A stretch of 64,000 nucleotides of DNA from Rhodobacteraceae bacterium XHP0102 (GTDB taxonomy: Bacteria; Pseudomonadota; Alphaproteobacteria; Rhodobacterales; Rhodobacteraceae): positions 310,001 to 374,000 of the forward strand of contig JAOWLD010000002.1 of NCBI GenBank assembly GCA_025751475.1. The letters run 5' to 3'. The first letter of the stretch is position 1. The number at the start of each line of letters is the position of its first letter. The position numbers were made by a program, and so were the translations under genes. Below are positions 46,537 through 56,251 of this stretch, piece after piece. Under the pieces are notes generated by a model. That model worked only from the letters and a program-made list of their open reading frames with translations, had not been told where the DNA came from and did not search any database.

Positions 46537-47265
46537 ATGCCACAACCATCTGCAGCGATGTTGGTGATCGGGGATGAAATCCTGTCAGGGCGCACCCGCG
46601 ATGCCAATATGCATCATCTGGCCAATGCGCTGACCGAAAAGGGTATTGCGCTCAAAGAGGTGCGAATCGTTTCAGATGATCATGATGGCATTGTGGCCGC
46701 GCTCAATGCATTGCGGGGGTCTTATGACCATGTCTTTACCTCAGGCGGCATTGGTCCCACCCATGATGATATCACCGCCGATGCGGTAGCGGCCGCCTTT
46801 GGGGTGCATATTGATGTGCGTGCGGATGCACGCGCCTTGTTGCAGGCCCATTATGACGCGCGCGGGCAGGAGTTGAACGAAGCCCGTCTGCGCATGGCGC
46901 GTATCCCCGATGGCGCGGCGCTGATCGAAAACCCAGTATCCACCGCACCTGGGTTTCAGATCGGGAATGTCTATGTGATGGCGGGCGTGCCATCTGTGTT
47001 TCAGGCGATGGTGGCCTCGGTCATGCCGCGCCTGACGGGTGGTGCCCCTTTGATCAGCCACAGCATCCGCCTGCAAATGGGTGAGGGGGATATTGCAGGG
47101 CCATTGGGTCAGATTGCGGCAGAATTTCCCGATGTTTCAATCGGATCATATCCCTATCAATTGAATGGGGTGCATGGGGCCAATATTGTGCTGCGCAGCG
47201 ATGACGCGGCGCTGCTGCAACGCGCGATTGCCGCCATGGCCCAAGTTTTTCCACAAGCGGGCTGA
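46537..47265 (+). CDS. CinA-N/MoaB-type molybdopterin-binding domain protein
   Basis: A 242-residue stand-alone MoCF-binding domain: AMLVIGDEILSGRTRDANMHHLANAL, then VFTSGGIGPTHDDITADAVAAAFG. This is the N-terminal (COG1058) half of CinA, without the nicotinamide-mononucleotide deamidase half. Such proteins act in nucleotide or cofactor housekeeping; exact role unknown. ATG 46537 is preferred to GTG 46522. The next gene begins 2 bases after the stop. Confidence 0.85.
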   Translation: MPQPSAAMLVIGDEILSGRTRDANMHHLANALTEKGIALKEVRIVSDDHDGIVAALNALRGSYDHVFTSGGIGPTHDDITADAVAAAFGVHIDVRADARALLQAHYDARGQELNEARLRMARIPDGAALIENPVSTAPGFQIGNVYVMAGVPSVFQAMVASVMPRLTGGAPLISHSIRLQMGEGDIAGPLGQIAAEFPDVSIGSYPYQLNGVHGANIVLRSDDAALLQRAIAAMAQVFPQAG

Positions 47266-47266
47266 T

Positions 47267-48031
47267 ATGCACCTGAGCGAGGCCCGTTTGTTTGCCGCGC
47301 TTGAAGCCACATGGCCTGCGAGGCGCGTCTTCTGGGAGCGCGGGTTCACGTTTCGTGAAGGTGCAGGTGGCGGCAGTCGTGTTTCTGCTGCAAGTTGGGC
47401 AGGGACAGACGCCCCAGAGGGTCACGATCTTGATTTTGCCGAGAGACGGATGAAAGCGATGGCGCAATCGCGCCTCTTTATCCTGCGTCAAAGCCAAACC
47501 GCCCTCGATGCAATGCTTGCGGGGCGGGGTTATCGGATCAAAGACCCCGTCTGGTTCTATGCACTGGATTTACGCGGGTTGAGGACGGAACCTGTGGCCG
47601 ATTGTTTTACAATCTGGCCGCCCTTGGCGGTGCAGGTGGATATTTGGGCCGAAGGCGGCATAGACCCTGCGCGCCTCGCGGTCATGGATCGCGTGGCAGG
47701 GCCAAAGACAACGGTGTTTGCGCGGTATGAGGATCGCATTGCAGGCACGGGGTTTCTGGCCTGTGACGGGCATATCGCGATGCTTCATGCGGTAGAGACG
47801 CGCAAGGCTTTGCGCCGCCGTGGGGTGGCGCGGCGCATGATGTCACATATGGCCCATTGGGCGCGCGATTCAGGGGCCGATTGGCTGACCCTTGTGGCCA
47901 CGCGGGCAAACGTGGCTGCCCATGGGTTGTATCAATCCATGGGATTTACGGTGGTTGGCGGCTATCATTACCGCATCCATCCTGACGATGGCCCGCCTGA
48001 GATCACCAATCCATTGGGCCTTTGTCCTTGA
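47267..48031 (+). CDS. GNAT-family N-acetyltransferase
   Basis: A 254-residue protein with a C-terminal GNAT domain: AIAMLHAVETRKALRRRGVARRMM-type acetyl-CoA loop (RRRGVARR), then LTLVATRANVAAHGLYQSMGF. The N-terminal 100 residues are a degenerate second GNAT-like part. Acceptor unknown. Its end overlaps the convergent LysR gene by 29 bases. Confidence 0.82.
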   Translation: MHLSEARLFAALEATWPARRVFWERGFTFREGAGGGSRVSAASWAGTDAPEGHDLDFAERRMKAMAQSRLFILRQSQTALDAMLAGRGYRIKDPVWFYALDLRGLRTEPVADCFTIWPPLAVQVDIWAEGGIDPARLAVMDRVAGPKTTVFARYEDRIAGTGFLACDGHIAMLHAVETRKALRRRGVARRMMSHMAHWARDSGADWLTLVATRANVAAHGLYQSMGFTVVGGYHYRIHPDDGPPEITNPLGLCP

Positions 48032-48908
48032 AGCGATCCACAAGAAAATCAATGAAGGCGCGCAGCTTGGGCTGGGTATAGCGTCCAGGCGGATAGACAG
48101 CGTGAAGGCTTTGGATTTCAAGGGGAAGATGTGGCATCGCCTCTTCGACCGTGCCGTTCCGCAAGGCTTCGCCAAAAAGGAAACTTGGCAAAAACGCGAT
48201 ACCAAAACCGCCGATGGCGGCTTTGAGAAGTGCTTGTCCATCATTCACCGTCAAAGCACCCGTAGAGCGCACGAAGCGCCGCTCCCCTGACGGGGCCAAA
48301 AGCTTCCAGACATTGCCTTGCGCCTCGTTGGAGAAATGCAGCAAGCGATGCGCGTTCAAGTCTTCGATCCGCTCAGGATAGCCATGTGCCTTGAAGTAGG
48401 ACGGTGCCGCCACCATGCGCATTGTGCTGTCGCAAATGCGGCGCGCCTTGAGGGTGCTGTCCTCCATGTCGCCCATGCGGATGGCAACATCAAACCCTTC
48501 GGAGATCAATTCAACATGGCGGTTTTCCAAAACCATGCTGACGGACACCTGAGGGTAGGATTTGAGAAAATCGCCAATGAGCGGCGACAGGTGCCCCGAG
48601 CCGAAATCCGTGGGCACCGTGACCCGCAACAACCCTGATGGGGCTGATTGCATGGAGGAGACCAACGCATCCGCCTCGCCCGCATCGTTGAGGACACGGC
48701 AGGCGCGGTCGTAATAGGCCAAGCCGATTTCCGTGGGGCTGACACGGCGCGTGGTGCGGTTCAAAAGCCGTGCGCCCAATCGGGTTTCAAGCGAGGATAC
48801 GTGTTTGGAGACCGCAGATTTTGAGATCCCCATCTTGCGCGCTGCATCGGTGAAGCCACCTTGGTTAACCACCATGGCGAAAGCTTCCATTTCCGTCAAT
48901 CGATCCAT
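48003..48908 (-). CDS. LysR-family transcriptional regulator
   Basis: A 301-residue regulator: N-terminal winged helix (EMEAFAMVVNQGGFTDAARKMGISKSAVSKHVSSLE) and a C-terminal inducer-binding domain. The pattern DFGSGHLSPLIGDFL and GFDVAIRMGDMEDSTL is usual for the DmlR/AaeR-like subgroup. AGAGGACGGAAG before ATG 48908 supports the start. The target is unknown; it may act on genes not next to it. Confidence 0.9.
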   Translation of the reverse strand: MDRLTEMEAFAMVVNQGGFTDAARKMGISKSAVSKHVSSLETRLGARLLNRTTRRVSPTEIGLAYYDRACRVLNDAGEADALVSSMQSAPSGLLRVTVPTDFGSGHLSPLIGDFLKSYPQVSVSMVLENRHVELISEGFDVAIRMGDMEDSTLKARRICDSTMRMVAAPSYFKAHGYPERIEDLNAHRLLHFSNEAQGNVWKLLAPSGERRFVRSTGALTVNDGQALLKAAIGGFGIAFLPSFLFGEALRNGTVEEAMPHLPLEIQSLHAVYPPGRYTQPKLRAFIDFLVDRFKDKGPMDW

Positions 48909-49099
48909 CTTCCGTCCTCTGGACATAATTCTTCAGGCCTCGCAGCATCGTTTCCAAATGGGGCGCTATTGCGGAAAGGAACGGACCAAAGGCGGGAATT
49001 CTAAGGGAGTGTTGAAGGCAAAAGGGCTAAATTCGCGGAATTTTCGGTCATTTGCCCCATTCTTGCCGATTTTGTTGCCTTGGGATTAACAATGCCCAT

Positions 49100-49131
49100 A
49101 AAAAACGGGCCGCACAGCGACCCGTTTTTTT
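49100..49131 (-). terminator. intrinsic terminator after dapD
   Basis: AAAAAACGGG (49100-49109) and CCCGTTTTTT (49121-49130) around an 11-base loop. On the minus strand the stem is followed by U residues and lies 23 bases past the dapD stop. Confidence 0.8.
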
Positions 49132-49153
49132 GATATCGGTGACGTGGTTCTGT

Positions 49154-49984
49154 TCAGTCGCGCAGCAATTCATTGATCCCCGTTTTGGAGCGGGTTTTTT
49201 CGTCCACACGCTTCACGATCACGGCGCAATAAAGGTTGATGCCATTCTTTGAGGGCATGGAGCCTGCGACAACCACGGAATAGGGCGGCACTTCGCCATA
49301 GAAGACCTCGCCTGTTTCGCGGTCCACGATCTTGGTCGATTGGCCGATGAACACGCCCATCCCTAGAACCGAGCCTTCGCGCACGATGACGCCCTCGACC
49401 ACTTCGGAACGCGCCCCGATAAAGCAGTTGTCTTCAATGATCGTGGGGCCTGCCTGCATTGGCTCCAACACGCCGCCAATGCCAACGCCGCCTGACAGAT
49501 GCACATTCTTGCCGATTTGCGCGCAAGAGCCGACCGTGGCCCATGTGTCGACCATCGTGCCGCTGTCGACATAGGCGCCAAGGTTCACGAAGGAGGGCAT
49601 CAACACCACGCCTGGCGCGATATAGGCAGAACGGCGCACAACGCAATTGGGGACTGCGCGGAAGCCTGCGGATTTCCAATGGGTCGCGTCCCAGTCTTTC
49701 CACTTGCTGTCGACCTTATCCCACCAGTTTCCACCTTGAGGGCTGCCAGATTGCAACTCCATATCTTTGAGGCGGAATCCCAAGAGAACCGCCTTTTTGG
49801 CCCATTGATTAACTGTCCAAGCGCCATCAGCCCCGCGTTCGGCCACGCGCAGGCTGCCTTGATCCAACGCGCTGAGGGTTTCTTCGATGGCGGCACGGGT
49901 TTCGCCGGTGGTTGCGGGGGTGATTGTGTCACGCGCGTCCCACGCGGCCTCAATTGCCGTTTCAAGTCGGTTGATATCGGTCAT
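49154..49984 (-). CDS. dapD: tetrahydrodipicolinate N-succinyltransferase
   Basis: Adds succinyl from succinyl-CoA to tetrahydrodipicolinate in the lysine/DAP pathway, feeding DapE. The 276-residue protein has hexapeptide repeats of the left-handed beta-helix ([57 protein letters not shown]). The frame is open 49 codons further upstream, but [12 protein letters not shown] is the family N-terminus. Confidence 0.95.
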   Translation of the reverse strand: MTDINRLETAIEAAWDARDTITPATTGETRAAIEETLSALDQGSLRVAERGADGAWTVNQWAKKAVLLGFRLKDMELQSGSPQGGNWWDKVDSKWKDWDATHWKSAGFRAVPNCVVRRSAYIAPGVVLMPSFVNLGAYVDSGTMVDTWATVGSCAQIGKNVHLSGGVGIGGVLEPMQAGPTIIEDNCFIGARSEVVEGVIVREGSVLGMGVFIGQSTKIVDRETGEVFYGEVPPYSVVVAGSMPSKNGINLYCAVIVKRVDEKTRSKTGINELLRD

Positions 49985-50120
49985 TGGTCTTGTCCTTCGC
50001 TCAGGCTGTTTGATTGGGGCTATAGCGATATGGGCCGCGCTGCGCAACGCGTGCCCTCTGGCCTCGCTTTGTGAATATCGGTATGAAGGCTGTATGGCCA
50101 AAACAGGGGGGAGATCGGGA

Positions 50121-50948
50121 ATGAACACCAAGACGCACCTGATGCGCGATGCACAACTGGATGTTCATGAGGTTGCCAAAACACCAGATACGCCGCAAAC
50201 CCGCAGCCCGGCTTATCGTCTCGCTTTCGCTGACCCTGATTTCCTGTGCCAAGATGCGCTTCGGCCTGTGCGCCTCCAGCTTGAACTGCTGAAGACCGAG
50301 ATGGAGATGGACGCGCAAGGCATCAGGTCCACCATCGTGTTGTTCGGTGGCGCGCGCATCCCTGCGCCTGAGGATATCAAGGGCAAGCCTGATTCAATGG
50401 CCGCGATGGCGCAATATTACGCTGAGGCGCACCGTTTCGCCTATCAAATCACCAAACGCAGCGCGCGTGGCGAGAATGTGATTGTTACAGGGGGTGGTCC
50501 AGGTGTGATGGAGGCAGGCAATCGCGGCGCGCAAGATGCAGGCGGCGTCTCTGTGGGTTTGAACATCGTGCTGCCCCATGAGCAGGCCCCTAACGCCTAT
50601 GTCACGCCTGAGTTGAGTTTTAATTTCCACTATTTCGCCATTCGCAAAATGCATTTCTTGCTGCGCGCGCGTGCGCTTGCGATCTTTCCAGGTGGTTTTG
50701 GCACATTGGATGAGCTGTTTGAAAGCCTGACCTTGATCCAAACAGGGCGCATGGAGCAGGTGCCCGTGCTGCTTTTTGGGCGGGACTATTGGCAGCGACT
50801 GATCAATTGGGAGATGCTGGTCGAAATCGGCACAATCTCGCCCGAAGATCTCGACCTTTTCCGCTTTGTCGAGACAGCCGAAGAGGCGCTCTCGGCCATC
50901 GACAGCTGGCCCCTTTCGGGACGGCGTGGCGATATTCCTGGTCGCTGA
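50121..50948 (+). CDS. LOG-family protein (TIGR00730-type, phosphoribohydrolase-like)
   Basis: A 275-residue Rossmann protein with the two LOG motifs [15 protein letters not shown] and [18 protein letters not shown] proteins release cytokinin bases or hydrolyse nucleotide monophosphates; the name 'lysine decarboxylase' sometimes attached is wrong. Many bacterial members lack a known role. The longer frame upstream is not supported; ATG 50121 follows GGGAGATCGGGA. Confidence 0.88.
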   Translation: MNTKTHLMRDAQLDVHEVAKTPDTPQTRSPAYRLAFADPDFLCQDALRPVRLQLELLKTEMEMDAQGIRSTIVLFGGARIPAPEDIKGKPDSMAAMAQYYAEAHRFAYQITKRSARGENVIVTGGGPGVMEAGNRGAQDAGGVSVGLNIVLPHEQAPNAYVTPELSFNFHYFAIRKMHFLLRARALAIFPGGFGTLDELFESLTLIQTGRMEQVPVLLFGRDYWQRLINWEMLVEIGTISPEDLDLFRFVETAEEALSAIDSWPLSGRRGDIPGR

Positions 50949-50951
50949 AAA

Positions 50952-51872
50952 TTACATCTGGCTGATCGCTTGGCATTGCGCAGGCAAATCGCCAAGCCGC
51001 AAGGCGCGGCGCGGTTCAGGTGCGGGGGCATCGGGATCAGGCGGCGGTGGGTTCAGGATATTATTCACCCAAGCCACTGCATCGGCGCACCCATCCCCGA
51101 GGGGGGGCGCCTCCTGTGCTTCGCAATCCCGCGCGCCTGCGGGGCAGTTAAGGCGCACATGGATGTGGTAGTGATGGCCAAACCATGGCCTGATTTTGCG
51201 CAGATAGCCGCGATCGCCTGTTTCATTTTCACACATCCAGACCTTGGCAGCGGGGAAGACAAAAATGCGCGACACGCGGGGGTCACTGGCCGCAAGGCGC
51301 AACAGCGTTGCGTGTTCCGCCGTCCAATTCTCATTCACCGCAGCGCCGCGCTGCGCCTGCATGGAAAGGGACGACAGGCTTTCGCGTTGTGCAACGCTCA
51401 GGCTGAGGTCGCGCGCGGGCAAGAGCCAGATATCCGCATCGAGGCCTGATTGATGGCTGGTATGTCCAGACAGCATCGGTCCCCCGCGCGGTTGACTGAG
51501 ATCGCCCACATAAATCCCGTTCCAAGACGTGGCCGCCGCCATGCGGGCGCTGAGGTCTTGCACGAATGCCACCGTTTCTGGATGCGCCCAATTGCGGTTG
51601 CGCGACAGGCGCATGGCTTGCCATGTTGGCCCCGTTTCAGGCAATGCAACCGCCCCTGCAACACAGCCTCCTGCATAGGTGCCAAAGACATTGGGTGTTG
51701 TCGCGGTCGGGGTGGGCAGATTGCCGAAGACAAGCCGCGCCTCGCGGCTTAGATCAGCACTGGAGATCGTGACCTGAGGCAGATCATTGGCCACGGGGGG
51801 CGTGGTTGGCGCACAGGCGGCAAGCCCCAAGAGCGACAGCCCCAAGCCAGCCATATAACCGCATATCCGCAT
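50952..51872 (-). CDS. mepA: penicillin-insensitive murein endopeptidase
   Basis: Cuts D-alanyl-meso-DAP cross-links in the periplasm. A 306-residue lipoprotein-type start (LGLAACAPTT), then zinc motifs of the LAS family: SGHTSHQSGLDADIWL and HHYHIHVRLNCP. The C-terminal Cys pair (CPAGARDC) is typical of MepA. A Pro-rich tail follows. Confidence 0.92.
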   Translation of the reverse strand: MRICGYMAGLGLSLLGLAACAPTTPPVANDLPQVTISSADLSREARLVFGNLPTPTATTPNVFGTYAGGCVAGAVALPETGPTWQAMRLSRNRNWAHPETVAFVQDLSARMAAATSWNGIYVGDLSQPRGGPMLSGHTSHQSGLDADIWLLPARDLSLSVAQRESLSSLSMQAQRGAAVNENWTAEHATLLRLAASDPRVSRIFVFPAAKVWMCENETGDRGYLRKIRPWFGHHYHIHVRLNCPAGARDCEAQEAPPLGDGCADAVAWVNNILNPPPPDPDAPAPEPRRALRLGDLPAQCQAISQM

Positions 51873-51883
51873 TGATTTCTCCC

Positions 51884-53230
51884 TTATTCGCGCGGTTCTG
51901 GGTTCGCCTCAACCCCGCGCAACAGCCATAACCCCAACAAGAATAGCACAATCAGCGGCGAAACGCCCCAATTTTGACTGCCCGTGACCGATGTCATCAC
52001 GGCAATGAGCAAAGGCGCCAAGAAGGCCGTGGCTTTGCCCGCCAACGCATAGAGGCCGAAATGCTCAGTGATCGCGTCTGGGTCCGCTTGGCGCAGCATC
52101 ATGTGGCGCGAGGCGCTCTGCACCACACCGCCTGCAGCGCCAATGCCAATGCCGATCAGATAGAACAGCAGGTTGGGCAGGGTCGTGTCTTCGCCAAGGG
52201 CCACTCCAAACAGGCTGTCGCGTCCGATGAAGGGGATCAGAATAGATAGAACCGTGAGACACAGAACGGACCACCAGATAATTTTGAAGGGGCCGAAGCG
52301 ATCATCCCATTTGCCGCCCAGCCAAGCTGCAAAAGCCCCTGAGAGGATCGCAAGAATGCCGAAGATGCCGATATCCATAATCGACCACCCCAACACCCCT
52401 GCCGCGTAAATGCCACCAAAGGTATAAAGACCGTTCAGCGCATCGCGGTAGAACATGGAGGAAAGCAGATAGCGCAGCAGGCTCGGTCTGTGGCGCAGCG
52501 CTTTGAGCGAGGCCAAAAGCGCGGGCAGGGCGGTGCGGATCGCGTGGCCCAGCCGTGGCGCGTGAGAGGGGCGCACTGCGCGGGGCTCTTTCACCCAAAG
52601 GAAAAACGGGATCATGAAGATCACGAACCACAAGGCCGTAAACGGCCCCACCGCACGGGTGCCCTCGCGCGCCTCGGCATCTAGGCCGAATGCGGGCGCA
52701 AAGCCCAAAATGGTGCGACCTGTGGCGGCATTTTCTGCAAAAAATCCCAGCATCAGGATCATGGCCACAAGCCCACCCAGATAGCCAAGCGCCCAACCCG
52801 TGCCTGAAATACGGCCCATCTGCGCGCGCGGGCCAAGTTTGGGCATCAGTGCGTTGGTGAAAATCGTGGCACATTCCATCCCGAACAAACCAAGCGCGAA
52901 AAGGATCAGGACAAGCGCAAGGTTCATGTCTTCTGGCGTTGCAAACCACGCGCCCCACGCGCCCATGACATAAAGCGCCGAAAACACCCAGATGAAGGGA
53001 AGTTTGCGCCCGCCTTGATCGGCAATTTTGCCCAAAATCGGTGCGGCGATGGCAATCACCAACCCCGCCGCGCCCACACTATACCCCCAGACCGCCTGAG
53101 CGCGGCTGCCATCGCCCAAAACTTCTGCCAGATAGGGCGCAAAGATAAAGGTGAGAAGCAGCGTGTTGTATGGCTGGCTTGCCCAATCAAAGGACCACCA
53201 TCCAAAGATGCGCTTTTTGCTTTCGATCAT
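51884..53230 (-). CDS. MFS transporter, UMF1/Atg22-like
   Basis: A 448-residue protein with about 12 membrane segments, beginning MIESKKRIFGWWSFDWASQPYNTLL, the signature of the UMF1 family. The A-motif-like loop ADQGGRKLP follows helix 2. Atg22 relatives export amino acids in yeast; the bacterial substrate is unknown. The frame is open 126 codons upstream, but that part overlaps yggT and lacks membrane helices. Confidence 0.87.
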   Translation of the reverse strand: MIESKKRIFGWWSFDWASQPYNTLLLTFIFAPYLAEVLGDGSRAQAVWGYSVGAAGLVIAIAAPILGKIADQGGRKLPFIWVFSALYVMGAWGAWFATPEDMNLALVLILFALGLFGMECATIFTNALMPKLGPRAQMGRISGTGWALGYLGGLVAMILMLGFFAENAATGRTILGFAPAFGLDAEAREGTRAVGPFTALWFVIFMIPFFLWVKEPRAVRPSHAPRLGHAIRTALPALLASLKALRHRPSLLRYLLSSMFYRDALNGLYTFGGIYAAGVLGWSIMDIGIFGILAILSGAFAAWLGGKWDDRFGPFKIIWWSVLCLTVLSILIPFIGRDSLFGVALGEDTTLPNLLFYLIGIGIGAAGGVVQSASRHMMLRQADPDAITEHFGLYALAGKATAFLAPLLIAVMTSVTGSQNWGVSPLIVLFLLGLWLLRGVEANPEPRE

Positions 53231-53413
53231 TCGCCTTCGCCTCTGCGGGTTGACCCGATAACTGTGCGAGGCCTGATCGATTTGGCAAAGGAAATCCGCA
53301 ACACCTGCCAAAGCTTTGGGCAAATACTGGCAAAAATGCCCCCGCCCTTGCGCAAGCGCGGCGCAAGGCTTAGATCGTTTCCAACGATTTTTTGATCGAA
53401 AGGGCCTATTGCT

Positions 53414-53701
53414 GTGACCTCGCTCTTCATGATTTTGATGCTGCTGCTCAACGTGGCGACTTATATTATCATCGCCCATATCATTATGAGCTGGTTGATC
53501 AATTTTGGGGTGCTGAACATTCGTCAGCCCTTGGTCGTTCAAATTTACCAAGGTTTGACCAATCTGCTTGAACCGATCTACGCGCCTATTCGCCGTGTGC
53601 TGCCGCAAATGGGCGGTTTGGATTTGGCACCTTTGGTCGTGATCTTGGGAATTTATGCGTTAGAGATCATTCTGCGCAACAATGCCATGATGTTCATGTA
53701 A
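53414..53701 (+). CDS. YggT family membrane protein
   Basis: A 95-residue protein with two membrane segments (about 5-27 and 67-88) around the conserved NLLEPIYAPIRRVLP. YggT proteins are tied to osmotic stress and cell division in other bacteria, but the mechanism is not known. The start is GTG. The DadA-like gene follows 4 bases later. Confidence 0.87.
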   Translation: MTSLFMILMLLLNVATYIIIAHIIMSWLINFGVLNIRQPLVVQIYQGLTNLLEPIYAPIRRVLPQMGGLDLAPLVVILGIYALEIILRNNAMMFM

Positions 53702-53705
53702 CCCC

Positions 53706-54959
53706 ATGACGGCGGCCCGTTCCAATTTTGACGTGATTGTCATTGGGGCGGGCGTTGTTGGTGTTGCTTGCGCGCTTTGGGCGCAGATGCGCGGCCAAAG
53801 CGTGGCTTTGGTCGATCCCGCGCCTGTCGGCTCGGGGGCAAGTTCGGGCAACGCCTGCACCTTGGCCACCTATGCCTGTATGCCCGTCAATGATCCTTCG
53901 GTGTTTGGCAATCTGCCGCATTACTTGTTTTCCTCTGACAGTCCGCTTGCGCTGTCTTGGGTCCATGCGCTGCGGCATCCTATGTGGATGGTGAAATTCC
54001 TCGCAAATTGCCGCCCCGCCAAATCGCGTCAGATTGCAACAGAATTGGCGGCTCTCTTGGCCCATGCAGATGCGGGGCTTAACCCGTTGATTGCGGCGGC
54101 TGCGGCCGAAGATTTGATTGTGGCCAACGGGCAACTGACCGTTTGGCGCAGCGAGAAAGCCGCCCGCGCGGATCGCGCAGGATTGGCATTTCGGCGTGGG
54201 CAAGGGGTTCTGTTCGAGGAGATCAGCGGGGCCGAGGCCCATGCGATGGAGCCAGCTTTGGCCTTTCGTCCTGCCTGCGGCGTCTACTATCCCACCGCGC
54301 GCCATATCCGTGATCCGCTTACGCTGACCCAACGCTTTCATAAGGCATTCACCGATTTGGGTGGGCACACTGTGGTCGAAAAGGTCACCCGCCTGACGGA
54401 TGAGGGTGCGGCGGTCCGCGTGCATCTGGATCAAGCCGATCTTGTGGCCGCGCGGGTCGTGCTTGCGGCGGGCGCATTTTCGGCGCGGATCAAAGGGGGC
54501 GGGGCGGAACATTTGCCACTGCAAACGGAGCGTGGCTATCATCTGCTGTTCAAATCCTTGGGCCATTATGCAACGCGCCCTGTCGGTTGGGTTGAGGGTG
54601 GGTTCTACACAGCCCCGATGGCGCAAGGTTTGCGCCTTGCTGGAACGGTTGAACTTGCGGCGATGGACGCGCCCGAAAACCAAAGCCGCTTGGATTACAT
54701 CGCGCGCAAAGGGGCCGAACTTTGGGGGGATTTGCCCCCGCCTGATGCCACGTGGATGGGGCGCAGACCGACCCTGCCCGATGCGCTGCCCGTGATCGGA
54801 CATAGTCCGACCTCGCCGCGGATTATCCATGCGTTTGGTCACCAACATTTGGGTTTGACCCTTGCGGGGGTAACGGGGCGGATCGTGGCTGATCTGTTGG
54901 AAGGGCGGCAGCCAAATCTGCCTTTGGACAGTTTTTCCCCTGCACGATCCTTTGTTTGA
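53706..54959 (+). CDS. FAD-dependent D-amino-acid dehydrogenase-like protein
   Basis: A 417-residue DAO-superfamily protein: Rossmann motif VIGAGVVGVACALWAQMRGQSVALVD, GASSGNACTLATYA, then the substrate domain with TERGYHLLF and the C-terminal GHQHLGLTLAGVTGRIVADL. This fits DadA, which oxidises D-amino acids to keto acids and passes electrons to the quinone pool. Identity as DadA itself is likely but not certain. Confidence 0.8.
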   Translation: MTAARSNFDVIVIGAGVVGVACALWAQMRGQSVALVDPAPVGSGASSGNACTLATYACMPVNDPSVFGNLPHYLFSSDSPLALSWVHALRHPMWMVKFLANCRPAKSRQIATELAALLAHADAGLNPLIAAAAAEDLIVANGQLTVWRSEKAARADRAGLAFRRGQGVLFEEISGAEAHAMEPALAFRPACGVYYPTARHIRDPLTLTQRFHKAFTDLGGHTVVEKVTRLTDEGAAVRVHLDQADLVAARVVLAAGAFSARIKGGGAEHLPLQTERGYHLLFKSLGHYATRPVGWVEGGFYTAPMAQGLRLAGTVELAAMDAPENQSRLDYIARKGAELWGDLPPPDATWMGRRPTLPDALPVIGHSPTSPRIIHAFGHQHLGLTLAGVTGRIVADLLEGRQPNLPLDSFSPARSFV

Positions 54960-55042
54960 TTTACCTTGAGTTAACGCGCATCCCGCATCCTGCCTTTGCG
55001 ATCAAGACTTGTCGCCAAGCCTTGTAAGTAAGGAGGTGCAGA

Positions 55043-56251
55043 ATGCCCATTCTGGTGGTTGGTGCCGGGGTATCCGGGGCCACACTTGCGCGCGTGTTTG
55101 CCGAGGCAGGCTATGCGGTTACCGTCTGTGAGGCGCGCGATGAACCGGGTGGCCATTGTGCCACGCGCATTGATCCTGAAACGGGGGTGATGGTTCATGC
55201 TCATGGTCCTCATATCTTTCACACAGGCGATATGGCGACATGGGCCTTTGTCCAAAGATTTGGCACATTCCTGCCCTATCGGCATCGGGTGGAAGCGCGC
55301 CTAAAAGGGGCGCGCTATGCATTGCCCGTGACGCTGACCACGATCAACCAGTTTTTTCGCCGTGACTTTTCCTCGGCTGAGGCGCGGCGCTACATTGCCG
55401 CGCAATGCCTTTCGATCGAGCATCCCCAAAACTTCGAGGAAGCGGCGCTGGCGCAAATTGGGCCTGCGCTTTATGAGGCGTTCTTCAAACCCTACACGGA
55501 GAAACAATGGGGCCGCGCCGCGCGCGATTTGCCTGCGTCTGTTTTTGCCCGCCTGCCTGTGCGCTATACGCAATGCGCGGATTATTTCGACCATCCTGTT
55601 CAGGCGATCCCCGTGGCGGGATATAGCGCGCTTGTCGCGGCTATGCTGCGCCATCCCAAGATTGACCTGCATCTGGGCTGTAATGTGACGGCAGAAACGG
55701 TGGCAGGGTTTGATCACATTTTCTGGACAGGTCCAATTGATGCTTATTTCGGGTATTGCCACGGCCATTTGGCCTATCGCAGCCTGCGGTTTGCCCATGA
55801 GCGGATCACGGGCTGGGCGCAATCCGTGGCGGTGGTGAACTATCCAGCGCGAGACGTGCCATGGACACGGATCACCGAGCATCGACATTTCGCACCCCAC
55901 AGCGCGGCACGGGGCAGTGTTCTGACGCGTGAATATCCGTTTGAAGCGGGGCCAGATGACACCCCCTATTATCCCGTGCGCTTGGCCCATGAGAAGGCGC
56001 AGCTTGGGCAATATGTTGCGGCCGCCTTGGCGCAAGACCGCGTTAGTTTTGCGGGGCGCCTTGGCACGTATCGCTATCTTGATATGGATGTCGCGATCCG
56101 CGAGGCACGCAGTTTGGCCCATGCCTCCGTCAAGGCGCTGCGCCGTCACGCACCGCCCCCTGTCTTCGCGCCTGAGGTTGAAACTTGCCTCTCTGCCCAA
56201 CCCGTCCTACACGTTGGACAGATTGGCAGAAAGGCACCGCAATGCGCGTGA
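55043..56251 (+). CDS. glf: UDP-galactopyranose mutase
   Basis: Converts UDP-galactopyranose to UDP-galactofuranose with reduced FAD. N-terminal FAD motif VVGAGVSGATLARVFAEAGY, then EARDEPGGHCATR and HGPHIFHTGD; later GFDHIFWTGPIDAYFGY and GTYRYLDMDVAI match the family. 402 residues. No other sugar genes are near; galactofuranose would enter a surface polymer made elsewhere. Its last 10 bases overlap gpmI. Confidence 0.88.
   Translation: MPILVVGAGVSGATLARVFAEAGYAVTVCEARDEPGGHCATRIDPETGVMVHAHGPHIFHTGDMATWAFVQRFGTFLPYRHRVEARLKGARYALPVTLTTINQFFRRDFSSAEARRYIAAQCLSIEHPQNFEEAALAQIGPALYEAFFKPYTEKQWGRAARDLPASVFARLPVRYTQCADYFDHPVQAIPVAGYSALVAAMLRHPKIDLHLGCNVTAETVAGFDHIFWTGPIDAYFGYCHGHLAYRSLRFAHERITGWAQSVAVVNYPARDVPWTRITEHRHFAPHSAARGSVLTREYPFEAGPDDTPYYPVRLAHEKAQLGQYVAAALAQDRVSFAGRLGTYRYLDMDVAIREARSLAHASVKALRRHAPPPVFAPEVETCLSAQPVLHVGQIGRKAPQCA

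Noticed and set aside
53694-54848. A 384-codon open frame antisense to the DadA-like gene
   Set aside because: Same reason: a clear FAD enzyme on the plus strand, no recognisable domain in the antisense product.
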